In this document: piece after piece, positions 49,632-57,451 of the stretch
Layout: every line of letters starts with the position of its first letter
How positions within the stretch are numbered: the stretch's first letter is position 1
From: Cupriavidus gilardii
GTDB lineage: Bacteria > Pseudomonadota > Gammaproteobacteria > Burkholderiales > Burkholderiaceae
Length of the DNA: 64,000 nt
Assembly: GCF_013314895.1 (NCBI RefSeq)
Contig: NZ_JABTYE010000014.1
Coordinates: 83,364-147,363 of the forward strand
Reading direction: 5' to 3'
Notes under the pieces: model-generated
What the model was told of the DNA's origin: nothing
Databases searched by the model: none
Seen by the model: only the letters and a program-made list of their open reading frames with translations
Translations under genes and position numbers: made by a program

Positions 49632-49663
49632 AAAAGGGCGCCAGTCGAACTGGCGCCCTTTTT
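49632..49663 (+). terminator. Rho-independent terminator after the quinone oxidoreductase gene
   Basis: A perfect 10-bp stem GGGCGCCAGT / ACTGGCGCCC with a CGA loop, A-rich before and five T after. It may act in both directions, serving the convergent YkvA gene. Confidence 0.93.
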
Positions 49664-49697
49664 CGTTGCCGCTACCGCGCGGTCAATGTGGCATCGG

Positions 49698-49991
49698 TCA
49701 ATGCGGCCTGACCGTCGTCGATTGCGTTCGCATTTGCGCTTGCCGCAGGATATGCGGTGGCAGTCGCTTCAGGATCAGATGGACCGCCAGCGGGATCAGC
49801 ACCAGATCGTCGACGATGCCCAGTCCGGCCACCACGTCGGGGATCAGGTCGATCGGCGACAGCGCGTACAGCGCCACGCCGACCACCGCCGGCTTGAGCC
49901 AGCCCGGCGCGTCCGGGTGCCGCAGCGCATACCAGAGCAGGCGCCCGTCCCGCCGCACGAGCGTCCAAAGCGCCGAGAATCGTTTCCACAT
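49698..49991 (-). CDS. YkvA family (DUF1232) membrane protein
   Basis: A 97-residue protein. The DUF1232 core is KPAVVGVALYALSPIDLIPD followed by VVAGLGIVDDLVLIPLAVHL (about 33-72), giving two hydrophobic helices around the conserved SPIDLIPD turn. The N terminus is basic and amphipathic. Function is unknown. It converges with the quinone oxidoreductase gene across a terminator. Confidence 0.88.
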   Translation of the reverse strand: MWKRFSALWTLVRRDGRLLWYALRHPDAPGWLKPAVVGVALYALSPIDLIPDVVAGLGIVDDLVLIPLAVHLILKRLPPHILRQAQMRTQSTTVRPH

Positions 49992-50092
49992 GAGAGGCCT
50001 CCATCACACTGTGCACCCGCGACTGAAATGCGCGGCACGACAACAGGATAGCTTGGGCCGATGCGCCGCGGTTCAAGTTCCCGGCGAAGGGT

Positions 50093-51241
50093 TCAACCCG
50101 GGATCTGCCCCTCCACACCCTCGACGTAGAACTTGATGCCGTGCAGGAACTTGTCGTCGGCCACCTGGCCTGCCGCCAGTTGCTCCTTGCCGGTGTTGTC
50201 CTTGAGCGGGCCCTTCCAGATCGGCGCGCTGCCGTCGATGATGCCGCGGCGGCGCTCGGCGACCAGCGCCTTGACGTCCTCGGGCACGTCGGCGTTGAAG
50301 CTGGTCAGGTCGATCATGTTTTCCTTCAGACCCCACCAGGTGGTGCCGTTGGTCCAGGTACCGCTGAGCACGTCGCCGACCACCTTGTTGTAGTAGACGC
50401 CCCACGAGATCACCGACGCGGCCAGGTGGGCCTTGGGACCGAACTTGCTCATGTCGCTATCCCAGCCGAACGCATGCACGCCCTTTTCCTGCGCCGTTTG
50501 CACCACGGCGGCCGAATCGGTGTTCTGCATCAGCATGTCGACGCCCTGGCCGATCAGCGTGGTGGCGGCCTCGCGCTCCTTGCCCGGGTCGAACCACTTG
50601 TTGACCCAGACCACCTTGACCGTCGCGCTCGGATTGACGCTGCGCGCGCCCAGTGCGAACGAGTCGATGTTGCGGATCACCTCGGGGATCGGCACCGAGG
50701 CGACCACGCCCATCTTGCCGGTCTTGCTCATCTTGCCGGCCACCACGCCGGCCAGATACGCGCCCTCGTAGGTGCGCACGTCGTACTGCGCCAGGTTGTC
50801 GGCGGTCTTGAAGCCGGTCGCATGCTCGAACCTGACGTCCGGAAACTCCTTGGCGACCTTCAGCATCGATTCCATGTAGCCGAAGGTGGTGCCGAAGATC
50901 AGCTTGTTGCCCTGGCTGGCCAGATCGCGGAACACGCGCTCGGCATCGGCGGCGGATTCGGGGATGTTCTCGACATAGGTGGTCTTGACCTTGTCGCCGA
51001 ATTTCTCCTCGACCGCCTTGCGGCCGCGGTCGTGCGCATAGGTCCAGCCGGCGTCGCCGACCGGTCCGATATAGACGAAGGCGACCTTCAGCGGCTCGCC
51101 CGCCTGGCCGGCGGCCGGAGCCGAGGCGGCGCCCGGCGCGGGCTGCTCGGCTTCCTTCTTGCCGCAGCCGGCCAGCGTGGCCACCGCCAGCAGCGTGGTG
51201 GCGGCCAGCGTCGCGAGGGACTTCCTGCGCGTGACGATCAT
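50093..51241 (-). CDS. BMP family nucleoside-type ABC substrate-binding lipoprotein
   Basis: A 382-residue lipoprotein with lipobox ATLAGC (Cys about residue 26) and an Ala/Pro-rich linker. The BMP/PnrA domain has VAFVYIGPVGDAGWTYAHDR, FGTTFGYMESMLKVAKEFPD, YEGAYLAGVVAGKMSKTGK and GVDMLMQNTDSAAVVQTAQE. Relatives bind purine nucleosides or nucleobases in the periplasm. An AAGGAG site precedes the ATG. It is the last gene of an ATPase-permease-permease-BMP operon, 61 bases after the second permease. Confidence 0.92.
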   Translation of the reverse strand: MIVTRRKSLATLAATTLLAVATLAGCGKKEAEQPAPGAASAPAAGQAGEPLKVAFVYIGPVGDAGWTYAHDRGRKAVEEKFGDKVKTTYVENIPESAADAERVFRDLASQGNKLIFGTTFGYMESMLKVAKEFPDVRFEHATGFKTADNLAQYDVRTYEGAYLAGVVAGKMSKTGKMGVVASVPIPEVIRNIDSFALGARSVNPSATVKVVWVNKWFDPGKEREAATTLIGQGVDMLMQNTDSAAVVQTAQEKGVHAFGWDSDMSKFGPKAHLAASVISWGVYYNKVVGDVLSGTWTNGTTWWGLKENMIDLTSFNADVPEDVKALVAERRRGIIDGSAPIWKGPLKDNTGKEQLAAGQVADDKFLHGIKFYVEGVEGQIPG

Positions 51242-51302
51242 CGATTTCTCCTTGTGTTGAATGCGCGCATTGACACGCGCGTTGGCTCTTGCTGGAAAAG
51301 GG

Positions 51303-52223
51303 TCAGGCGTTGCCAGGGCGGAACGGCCGCCCCAGCGACGCCGGCATATTGAGGCGGATCCACGCCGGATTGCGCGAGATCAGCGCCAGCACCACGATGG
51401 TGGCCGCATACGGCAGCATCGACAGGATCTGCGACGGCGCGGAGACGCCGATGCCCTGCAGATAGAACTGCAGGATCGTCACGCCGCCGAACAGCCAGGC
51501 GCCCACCAGGACGCGGCCGGGCCGCCAGGTGGCGAAGGTGGTCAGCGCCAGCGCGATCCAGCCGCGCCCGGCAACCAGATTCTCGACCCACATCGGCGTA
51601 TAGACCAGCGATAGATAGGCGCCGGCCAGCCCGCAGCAGCCGCCGCCGAACAGCAGCGCGGCGAAGCGGATCCAGCGCACCGGGTAGCCGAGCGCGTGCG
51701 CCGACTCCGGCGATTCGCCGATCGCGCGCAGCGTCAGTCCGGCGCGCGTGCGGAACAGGAACCACATGATGGCCACGCACAGCAGCACGCTGACATAGAC
51801 CATCCAGTGATGCTGGAAGAAGGCCGGGCCGACGAAGGGCAGGTCGGCCAGGCCCGGCACCTTGCTGCCCTGCGCGGGCATCGCGTAGCCGACGAAGCGC
51901 TGGCCCATGAAGGCCGACAGGCCGGTGCCGAAGATCGACAGCGCCAGGCCCGTGGCGACCTGGTTTGTGGCCAGCACCAGCGCCAGCCAGGCGAACAGCG
52001 TGGCCATCGCCATGCCGGCCAGCGCGCCGGCGACGAAGCCGAGCAGCGGCGACTGGGTCTGGTAGCCGACCATGAAGCCGAACACCGCTGCGACCAGCAT
52101 CATGCCTTCGGCACCGAGGTTCAGCACGCCGGCGCGTTCGTTGATCAAGAGGCCGAGGGCCGCCAGCAGCAGCGGCGTGCCGGCATTGATGGCGGTGGCG
52201 ACAAGGGGAGCGAATTGTTCCAT
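51303..52223 (-). CDS. ABC transporter permease 2 (nucleoside type, NupQ/YufQ-like)
   Basis: A 306-residue membrane protein of the branched-chain/nucleoside permease family with eight or nine hydrophobic segments. It has TPLLLAALGLLINERAGVLN, LGAEGMMLVAAVFGFMVGYQ and the coupling segment LRAIGESPESAHALGYPVRW (about 188-207). The ATG at 52223 lies 17 bases after the first permease stop. The heterodimer of the two permeases forms the import channel. Confidence 0.92.
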   Translation of the reverse strand: MEQFAPLVATAINAGTPLLLAALGLLINERAGVLNLGAEGMMLVAAVFGFMVGYQTQSPLLGFVAGALAGMAMATLFAWLALVLATNQVATGLALSIFGTGLSAFMGQRFVGYAMPAQGSKVPGLADLPFVGPAFFQHHWMVYVSVLLCVAIMWFLFRTRAGLTLRAIGESPESAHALGYPVRWIRFAALLFGGGCCGLAGAYLSLVYTPMWVENLVAGRGWIALALTTFATWRPGRVLVGAWLFGGVTILQFYLQGIGVSAPSQILSMLPYAATIVVLALISRNPAWIRLNMPASLGRPFRPGNA

Positions 52224-52240
52224 GAGCGGATATCGGTTGG

Positions 52241-53347
52241 CTATCGGGCCGCCGCCGCGCGCCAGCGCAGACGGTTGTCGATCAGGCTGTCGCAGGCGAG
52301 CAGGAAGAACAGCAGCATCCCCTGGAACACCCAGCCGATGGCCGACGGCAGGCCCAGGCGCGATTGCGCCATCTCGCCGCCGATATAGAACAGCGACATC
52401 ACGATGCCGCCGAACACCGCGCCCACCGGATGCAGCCGGCCGACGAAGGCGACGATGATCGCGGTAAAGCCGTAGCCCGGCGAGATCGACGGCAGCAGCT
52501 GGCCGATCGGTCCCACCACTTCGAAGGCGCCGGCCAGCCCGGCGAAGCCGCCGGAGATCAGCAGCGCCATCCACAGCGAGGCGCGCGCCGAGAAGCCCGC
52601 GTAGCGCGCGGCGGACGGGGCGGTGCCGCCGACCTGCAGCCGGTAGCCGGCGAAGCTGCGGAACAGGAACACCGTCATCACCGCCACCAGCACCAGCATC
52701 ACCACGAAGCCCGCATGCAGCCGCGAGCCCGACATCAGGTTGGGCAGCAGGAACTCCGACGAGAACACCTTGGACTGCGGGAAGTTCATGCCCTGCGGAT
52801 CCTTCAGTGGGCCGTTGACCACGTAAAGAATCAGCTGCTGCGCGATATAGGTCAGCATCAGCGAGACCAGGATCTCGTTGGCGTTGAAGCGGTCGCGCAG
52901 CAGCGCGGTGATGCCGGCCCACAGCATGCCGCCGGCGATGCCGGCGAGCGAGGCCAGCACGAGCACCGCCACGCCGTTGGCGTTGTGACCGGGCACATCG
53001 AACCACAATACGGTCGCCGCGGCGAAGATGCCGCCGAGGATCAGCTGCCCTTCGGCGCCGATGTTCCAGACGTTGGCCCGGTAGCAGACCGACAGCCCGA
53101 GCGCGCACAGCACCAGCGGCACGGTCTTGAGCAGCACCTCGCCGAGCGCGCGCTTGTCCTTGACCGGATCGACCAGAAAGACCTTCAGCGCGGCCATCGG
53201 GTCCTTGCCCAGCAGCACGAACAGCAGCGCGCCGAAGGCGAGCGTCAGCGCCAGTGCGATGAAGGGCGAGGCATAGGCCATCGGACGCGAGGGCAGGCCG
53301 CGCGGCGACAGCGACAGGGGGAAGGCGAAGCCGAGCGATTTAGCCAT
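52241..53347 (-). CDS. ABC transporter permease 1 (nucleoside type, NupP/YufP-like)
   Basis: About 368 residues from the ATG at 53347, with an N-terminal helix (ASPFIALALTLAFGALLFVL) and eight or more further segments. The family core is VPLVLCALGLSVCYRANVWN, then IGAEGQLILGGIFAA. The coupling loop reads RLQVGGTAPSAARYAGFSAR. The ATG overlaps the last codons of the ATPase gene by eight bases, which indicates translational coupling. An upstream in-frame ATG at 53371 is less likely. Confidence 0.92.
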   Translation of the reverse strand: MAKSLGFAFPLSLSPRGLPSRPMAYASPFIALALTLAFGALLFVLLGKDPMAALKVFLVDPVKDKRALGEVLLKTVPLVLCALGLSVCYRANVWNIGAEGQLILGGIFAAATVLWFDVPGHNANGVAVLVLASLAGIAGGMLWAGITALLRDRFNANEILVSLMLTYIAQQLILYVVNGPLKDPQGMNFPQSKVFSSEFLLPNLMSGSRLHAGFVVMLVLVAVMTVFLFRSFAGYRLQVGGTAPSAARYAGFSARASLWMALLISGGFAGLAGAFEVVGPIGQLLPSISPGYGFTAIIVAFVGRLHPVGAVFGGIVMSLFYIGGEMAQSRLGLPSAIGWVFQGMLLFFLLACDSLIDNRLRWRAAAAR

Positions 53348-54962
53348 GGACGCGCGCCTCCGCGACGTCATGCCGGCCCTCGTCCTGGCCGCCCGGTCCG
53401 CCCGGCCACAGCCCGCTCATCCATAGGCCGACCTGTTCCCGTGTGGCGTCCTCCACCGGCATCGATGGCGACAGCCGCCCCTTGGCGATCACGTGCAGCC
53501 GGTCGCAGATCGCGAACAGCTCGTCGAGCTCCTCGGAGACGACCAGGATCGCGCAGCCGGTCGCCTTCAGCGCCAGCAGCTCGTTGTGGATCTGCGCGGC
53601 GGCGCCGACGTCGACGCCCCAGGTCGGCTGCGCGACGATCAGCACGCCGGGGCCGCTCTCGATCTCGCGGCCGACGATGAACTTCTGCAGATTGCCGCCG
53701 GACAGGCTGCGCGCCATCGCGTCCGGGCCGCCGGCCTTGACGCGAAAGCGCTGGATGATCGCCGCCGCGAGTCCCGCCGCTGCCTTCGGCGACACCAGGC
53801 CGCGCCGTACATAGGGCGGGTCCTGATGCGACAGCAGCGTATTGTCGGCCAGGCTCATGCCGGGCACCGCGCCGCGGCCCAGCCGCTCCTCGGGCACGAA
53901 GGCCAGGCCCGCGCGCCGGCGGGCGCGCGCATCGAGGCGGCCGACCGGCTTGCCGTCCAGCGCGATCGCATCGCGCGCGGCGCGGGTGTCCTCGCCGGAC
54001 AGCGCTGCCAGCAATTCCTGCTGGCCGTTGCCCGAGACGCCGGCGATGCCGACGATCTCGCCGGCATGCAGATCCAGCGAAATCCCTTCGAGCGCGGTGG
54101 CGAAGGCATGCGCGCGCGGCAGCGACAGCTCGCGCACGGCCAGACGAAGCGGCCCCCGCGGCGTGGCCACGCGCGCCTCGCGCGGCGGTTCGCCGCCGAT
54201 CATCATGCGCGACAGCGAGGCCGCGCTCTCCTGGCGCGGATCGCACAGGCCCGTGACCCGGCCCATCCGCATCACGGTGGCGCGGTGGCACAGCGCGCGG
54301 ATCTCGTCGAGCTTGTGGCTGATGTACAGGATGCTGGTGCCTTCGTCGGCCAGCTGGCGCAGCGTGACGAACAACGTCTGCACCGCCTGCGGCGTCAGCA
54401 CGGAAGTGGGTTCGTCGAGGATCAGCAATTGCGGCCGCGCCAGCAGCGCGCGCACGATCTCGACGCGCTGGCGCTCGCCGACCGACAGCGTATGCACATG
54501 GCGCTCGGGCTCGAGCGGCAGGCCGTAGCGCGCGGCGGTTTCGCGGATCCGTTCGGCCAGCGCCTTTATCGAGGTGCCGCCGCGCTGCGCCGCCGGCAGG
54601 CCGAGCGCGATGTTCTCGGTCACGGTCAGCGTGTCGAACAGCGAGAAATGCTGGAACACCATCGCGATGCCCAGGTCGCGGGCATCGTGCGGACTGTCGA
54701 TGACGACCGGCGCGCCGTTGAAGTGCATCTGGCCGGCGTCGGGTTTGACCGCGCCGAAGATGATCTTCATCAGGGTCGACTTGCCGGCGCCGTTCTCGCC
54801 GAGCACGGCATGGATTTCGCCGGGAGCGACGGTCAGCGAGACGTCGTCGTTGGCGGTCACGCCGGGATAGCGCTTGACGATATGGGCAAGCGCCAGCCTG
54901 GGGGGGAAATTGGATGTCACTGAGGCGGCTCTGGTTGTCGTGGCAGCTTCGTCCGTCGGCAC
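53340..54962 (-). CDS. ABC transporter duplicated ATP-binding protein (nucleoside type)
   Basis: About 540 residues with two ATPase domains, as in NupO/RbsA-type importers. The first has Walker A GENGAGKST (about 54-62), signature LSVGERQRV and Walker B LLILDEPTSVL. The second has a degenerate P-loop GVSGNGQQE (about 320), signature SLSGGNLQK and LIVAQPTWGVD, so only the first site looks fully competent. GTG starts at 54962 and 54920 are both possible and neither has a good ribosome site. It is the first gene of the operon. Confidence 0.92.
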   Translation of the reverse strand: MPTDEAATTTRAASVTSNFPPRLALAHIVKRYPGVTANDDVSLTVAPGEIHAVLGENGAGKSTLMKIIFGAVKPDAGQMHFNGAPVVIDSPHDARDLGIAMVFQHFSLFDTLTVTENIALGLPAAQRGGTSIKALAERIRETAARYGLPLEPERHVHTLSVGERQRVEIVRALLARPQLLILDEPTSVLTPQAVQTLFVTLRQLADEGTSILYISHKLDEIRALCHRATVMRMGRVTGLCDPRQESAASLSRMMIGGEPPREARVATPRGPLRLAVRELSLPRAHAFATALEGISLDLHAGEIVGIAGVSGNGQQELLAALSGEDTRAARDAIALDGKPVGRLDARARRRAGLAFVPEERLGRGAVPGMSLADNTLLSHQDPPYVRRGLVSPKAAAGLAAAIIQRFRVKAGGPDAMARSLSGGNLQKFIVGREIESGPGVLIVAQPTWGVDVGAAAQIHNELLALKATGCAILVVSEELDELFAICDRLHVIAKGRLSPSMPVEDATREQVGLWMSGLWPGGPGGQDEGRHDVAEARVHG

Positions 54963-55286
54963 TGCGCGGCACCGGCGCAGACCGCAGGGCAGCGGTGCGA
55001 CGGGCGGCGGCAGCGAGCAGCAGTGAACAGCGGCAAGGCGTGGGCCAGCATGGCCGGCGCGCCTCGCCGCATCATCACGGAAGCGTAATGCCTGTTATCA
55101 GGTCGGGATTATATAAGTGCGCGGGATCCGGAACGGCCGCCATGACCGTCGATGCAGGCCCCGCAACGGATCGCGGAGGGTTGCAAGTCGCATGCCGGGT
55201 GCGGGAACGGTGAGCAGGGTGTGCCGGCGCGCGAGCCCGAGGCCGGGCCCGGCGAACGCGGGCCCGGAGGGCGGCCGGGAGCCCGG
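54963..55286. other. Intergenic region upstream of the nucleoside ABC operon
   Basis: 324 bases between the ABC operon and the FCD regulator gene, both on the minus strand. It holds a good -10 hexamer for the ABC operon (TATAAT, 55113-55108) and a GC-rich stretch after the regulator stop (about 55225-55285) with several short G/C inverted repeats. No gene is supported. Confidence 0.5.
55108..55113 (-). promoter_or_regulatory. -10 box (TATAAT) for the nucleoside ABC operon
   Basis: Perfect TATAAT on the minus strand in CTTATATAATCCCG, about 145 bases before the ATPase start. It is an AT-rich island in GC-rich DNA. The -35 is weak. Confidence 0.5.
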
Positions 55287-56030
55287 TCAGGCCGCGGAAG
55301 CGGAGCTGTTCTCGCCGGCCCGGTCGACAGCCCGCCCGCCCTGCATCACCGCTTCGCGCTTCTCCAGCAGATGCTGACGCAGGATCGCGGCGAGGCGCTT
55401 GCCGTCGCGCGCTTCCAGCGCCTGGATCATCGCCTCGTGGTCGTGCACCGCGCGGTCCCATTTCTCGGTCTGCTGATTCGAGCGGAAGCGCAGCGCCTTG
55501 AGCCGTCGATTGATCGACAGATAGGTCTGGCGCAGCACGCCATTGCGTGCGGCCGCATTGATGCGGTCGTGGATTTCCTGATTGCGGCTGTAGTAGCCGG
55601 ACAGGTCGTTCTGCGCGCGGCAGGCCAGCATCGCGTAATGCAGCGCCTTGATCTGCGCCAGCTCGGCCGGCGTGATGCGTTCGCAGGCCAGTTCGCCGGC
55701 GAAGGCTTCCAGGCCGGCCATCAGTTCGAAGGTCTCCCAGATCTCGGCCTCGGTCATGCGCGACACGCTGGCGCCGCGGTTAGGCGAGATCTCGATCAGG
55801 TTCTCGGCGGCCAGCACCTTGAACGCCTCGCGCAGCGGCGTGCGCGAGATTCCCAGCGTCTCGCACAGCTCGCGCTCGTTGAGCTTCATGCCGGGCTTGA
55901 GCACGCCCTCGGTGATGAACTTGCGCAGGTGCTCGACCACGGTGTCGTGCAGCCGCTGGCGCTCGAGCCGCGGCAGCAGCGGGGTGGCGCCGCTGTCGGG
56001 CAGCGGTTCCCCTTCGGCGGAATTTTGCAT
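55287..56030 (-). CDS. GntR family regulator, FadR/FCD subfamily
   Basis: A 247-residue repressor-type protein. The winged helix (about 25-95) has LHDTVVEHLRKFITEGVLKP, then GMKLNERELCETLGISRTPL and REAF. The FCD domain (about 100-225) has the helix bundle with metal/carboxylate-binding polar residues (E, D, H) in LEAFAGELAC, YYSRNQEIHDRI and VHDHEAMIQAL. FCD proteins usually sense small carboxylates. Its start codon is inside a TTTTGCATTCAAA palindrome, implying autoregulation. It diverges from the aminotransferase gene it probably controls. Confidence 0.92.
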   Translation of the reverse strand: MQNSAEGEPLPDSGATPLLPRLERQRLHDTVVEHLRKFITEGVLKPGMKLNERELCETLGISRTPLREAFKVLAAENLIEISPNRGASVSRMTEAEIWETFELMAGLEAFAGELACERITPAELAQIKALHYAMLACRAQNDLSGYYSRNQEIHDRINAAARNGVLRQTYLSINRRLKALRFRSNQQTEKWDRAVHDHEAMIQALEARDGKRLAAILRQHLLEKREAVMQGGRAVDRAGENSSASAA

Positions 56031-56035
56031 TCAAA
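56022..56035. promoter_or_regulatory. Probable FCD-regulator operator at its own start codon
   Basis: ATTTTGCATTCAAA contains TTGCATTCAA, a TTG-N4-CAA palindrome, and spans the regulator ATG (56030). It matches the palindrome in front of the divergent aminotransferase gene at nearly every position. Confidence 0.65.
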
Positions 56036-56149
56036 GTCCTTGTCCGTGATGTCGCGGCCATTCTAGCGCACAGTCGCCGGGAACTGTCCCGCAGCCCGCG
56101 CCGCCCGGGCAATCGGGGTAAACGAGCGCCGTTGCCGGGCAATTTCCGC

Positions 56150-56178
56150 TTGGGATCGCCGACAGCCGCTGCTACAGT
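56150..56178 (+). promoter_or_regulatory. Sigma-70-type promoter of the aminotransferase operon
   Basis: TTGGGA (56150-56155), a 17-base spacer and TACAGT (56173-56178) lie about 40 bases before the start codon. The operator palindrome starts two bases after the -10, over the expected transcription start. Confidence 0.6.
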
Positions 56179-56179
56179 A

Positions 56180-56193
56180 TTTTGAATTCAAAA
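56180..56193. promoter_or_regulatory. Probable FCD-regulator operator at the aminotransferase promoter
   Basis: TTTTGAATTCAAAA is a perfect 14-bp palindrome (core TTGAATTCAA), followed by a second AATTCAA half-site. Binding here would block transcription start, typical of GntR repression. Confidence 0.7.
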
Positions 56194-56215
56194 TTCAACA
56201 AGGAGACACCCGTCC

Positions 56216-57436
56216 ATGATCTCGCTCGACTTCCACCCCGCCGGCCGCCACTTCCTGCAGATCCCGGGACCGAGCCCGGTACCGGATCGCATCCTGCGTG
56301 CGATCAGCTATCCGACCATCGATCATCGTGGGCCGGAATTCGGGGCGCTCGGGCGCAAGGTGCTGGCGGACATCCGCAAGATCTTCAAGACCGAGCACCC
56401 GGTGATCATCTATCCGGCCTCGGGCACCGGTGCCTGGGAGGCCGCGCTGTCGAACGTGACGAGCCCCGGCGACACCGTGCTGATGTACGAGACCGGGCAT
56501 TTCGCCACGCTGTGGAAGTCGATGGCCCAGTCCCTGGGCCTGCAGCCGGAATTTCTTGGCCTGCCCGGCATCGAGGGATGGCGCCGCGGCGTGCAGCCCG
56601 ACATGATCGAGGCCCGCCTGCGCGAGGACAGCGGCCATCGGATCCGCGCGGTCTGCGTGGTCCACAACGAGACCTCGACCGGCGTGACCTCCGACATCGC
56701 GGCGGTGCGCCGCGCGATCGATGCGGCGGGCCATCCGGCGCTGCTGATGGTCGATACCATCTCGGGCCTGGCCTCGGCCGACTACCGGCATGACGAGTGG
56801 GGCGTGGACGTGACGGTGTCGGGCTCGCAGAAGGGCCTGATGCTGCCGCCGGGCATCAGCTTCAACGCGCTGTCGCCGAAGGCGATCGCCGCCAGCAAGG
56901 AGGCGCGCATGCCGCGCAGCTTCTGGCGCTGGGACGAGATCCTCGAGGCCAACAAGAACGGCTACTGGCCGTACACGCCCAATACCAACCTGCTGTACGG
57001 CCTGTCCGAGGCGATCGACATGATCCTGGAGGAGGGGCTGGACAACGTCTTCGCGCGCCATCAGCGCCTGGGCGAGGCCACGCGCCGCGCGGTGCGCGCC
57101 TGGGGCCTGGAGATCCAGTGCGCCGATCCGGCGGTCTACAGCCCGGTGCTGACCGGCGTGATGATGCCCGAGGGCGTCGACGCCGACGCGGTGCGCAAGC
57201 TGATCTACGAACGCTTCAACATGTCGCTGGGCCAGGCGCTGGGCAAGATGCGCGGCAAGATGTTCCGGATCGGCCATCTTGGCGATTGCAACGAGCTGAC
57301 GCTGATGGCGACGCTGTCCGGCTGCGAGATGGGGCTGAAGCTCGCGGGCGTGCCGCTGCAGGGCAGCGGCGTGGCGGCGGCGATGGAGTACCTGACGTCC
57401 CATGCCGACACGCCGGCGCTGAAGGCCGCCGCCTGA
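56216..57436 (+). CDS. Serine/alanine-glyoxylate aminotransferase family
   Basis: A 406-residue fold-type I PLP enzyme of the SgaA/AGXT class V family. It opens with HFLQIPGPSPVPDRILRAIS and has the glycine-rich PASGTGAWEAALSN, VVHNETSTGVTSD, the PLP aspartate in LLMVDTISGLAS (about D180) and the PLP lysine K206 in SGSQKGLMLPPG. Family members make glycine from glyoxylate using serine, alanine or aspartate as amino donor. An AAGGAG site precedes the ATG. It heads a four- or five-gene operon with a 2-hydroxyacid oxidase and a carboxylate importer. Confidence 0.9.
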   Translation: MISLDFHPAGRHFLQIPGPSPVPDRILRAISYPTIDHRGPEFGALGRKVLADIRKIFKTEHPVIIYPASGTGAWEAALSNVTSPGDTVLMYETGHFATLWKSMAQSLGLQPEFLGLPGIEGWRRGVQPDMIEARLREDSGHRIRAVCVVHNETSTGVTSDIAAVRRAIDAAGHPALLMVDTISGLASADYRHDEWGVDVTVSGSQKGLMLPPGISFNALSPKAIAASKEARMPRSFWRWDEILEANKNGYWPYTPNTNLLYGLSEAIDMILEEGLDNVFARHQRLGEATRRAVRAWGLEIQCADPAVYSPVLTGVMMPEGVDADAVRKLIYERFNMSLGQALGKMRGKMFRIGHLGDCNELTLMATLSGCEMGLKLAGVPLQGSGVAAAMEYLTSHADTPALKAAA

Positions 57437-57451
57437 GCGGATGGAGCTGCG

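Noticed and set aside
56216..57436. BhcA of the beta-hydroxyaspartate cycle
   Set aside because: The aminotransferase family fits, but no aldolase, dehydratase, imine reductase or IclR-type regulator gene is nearby in the window.
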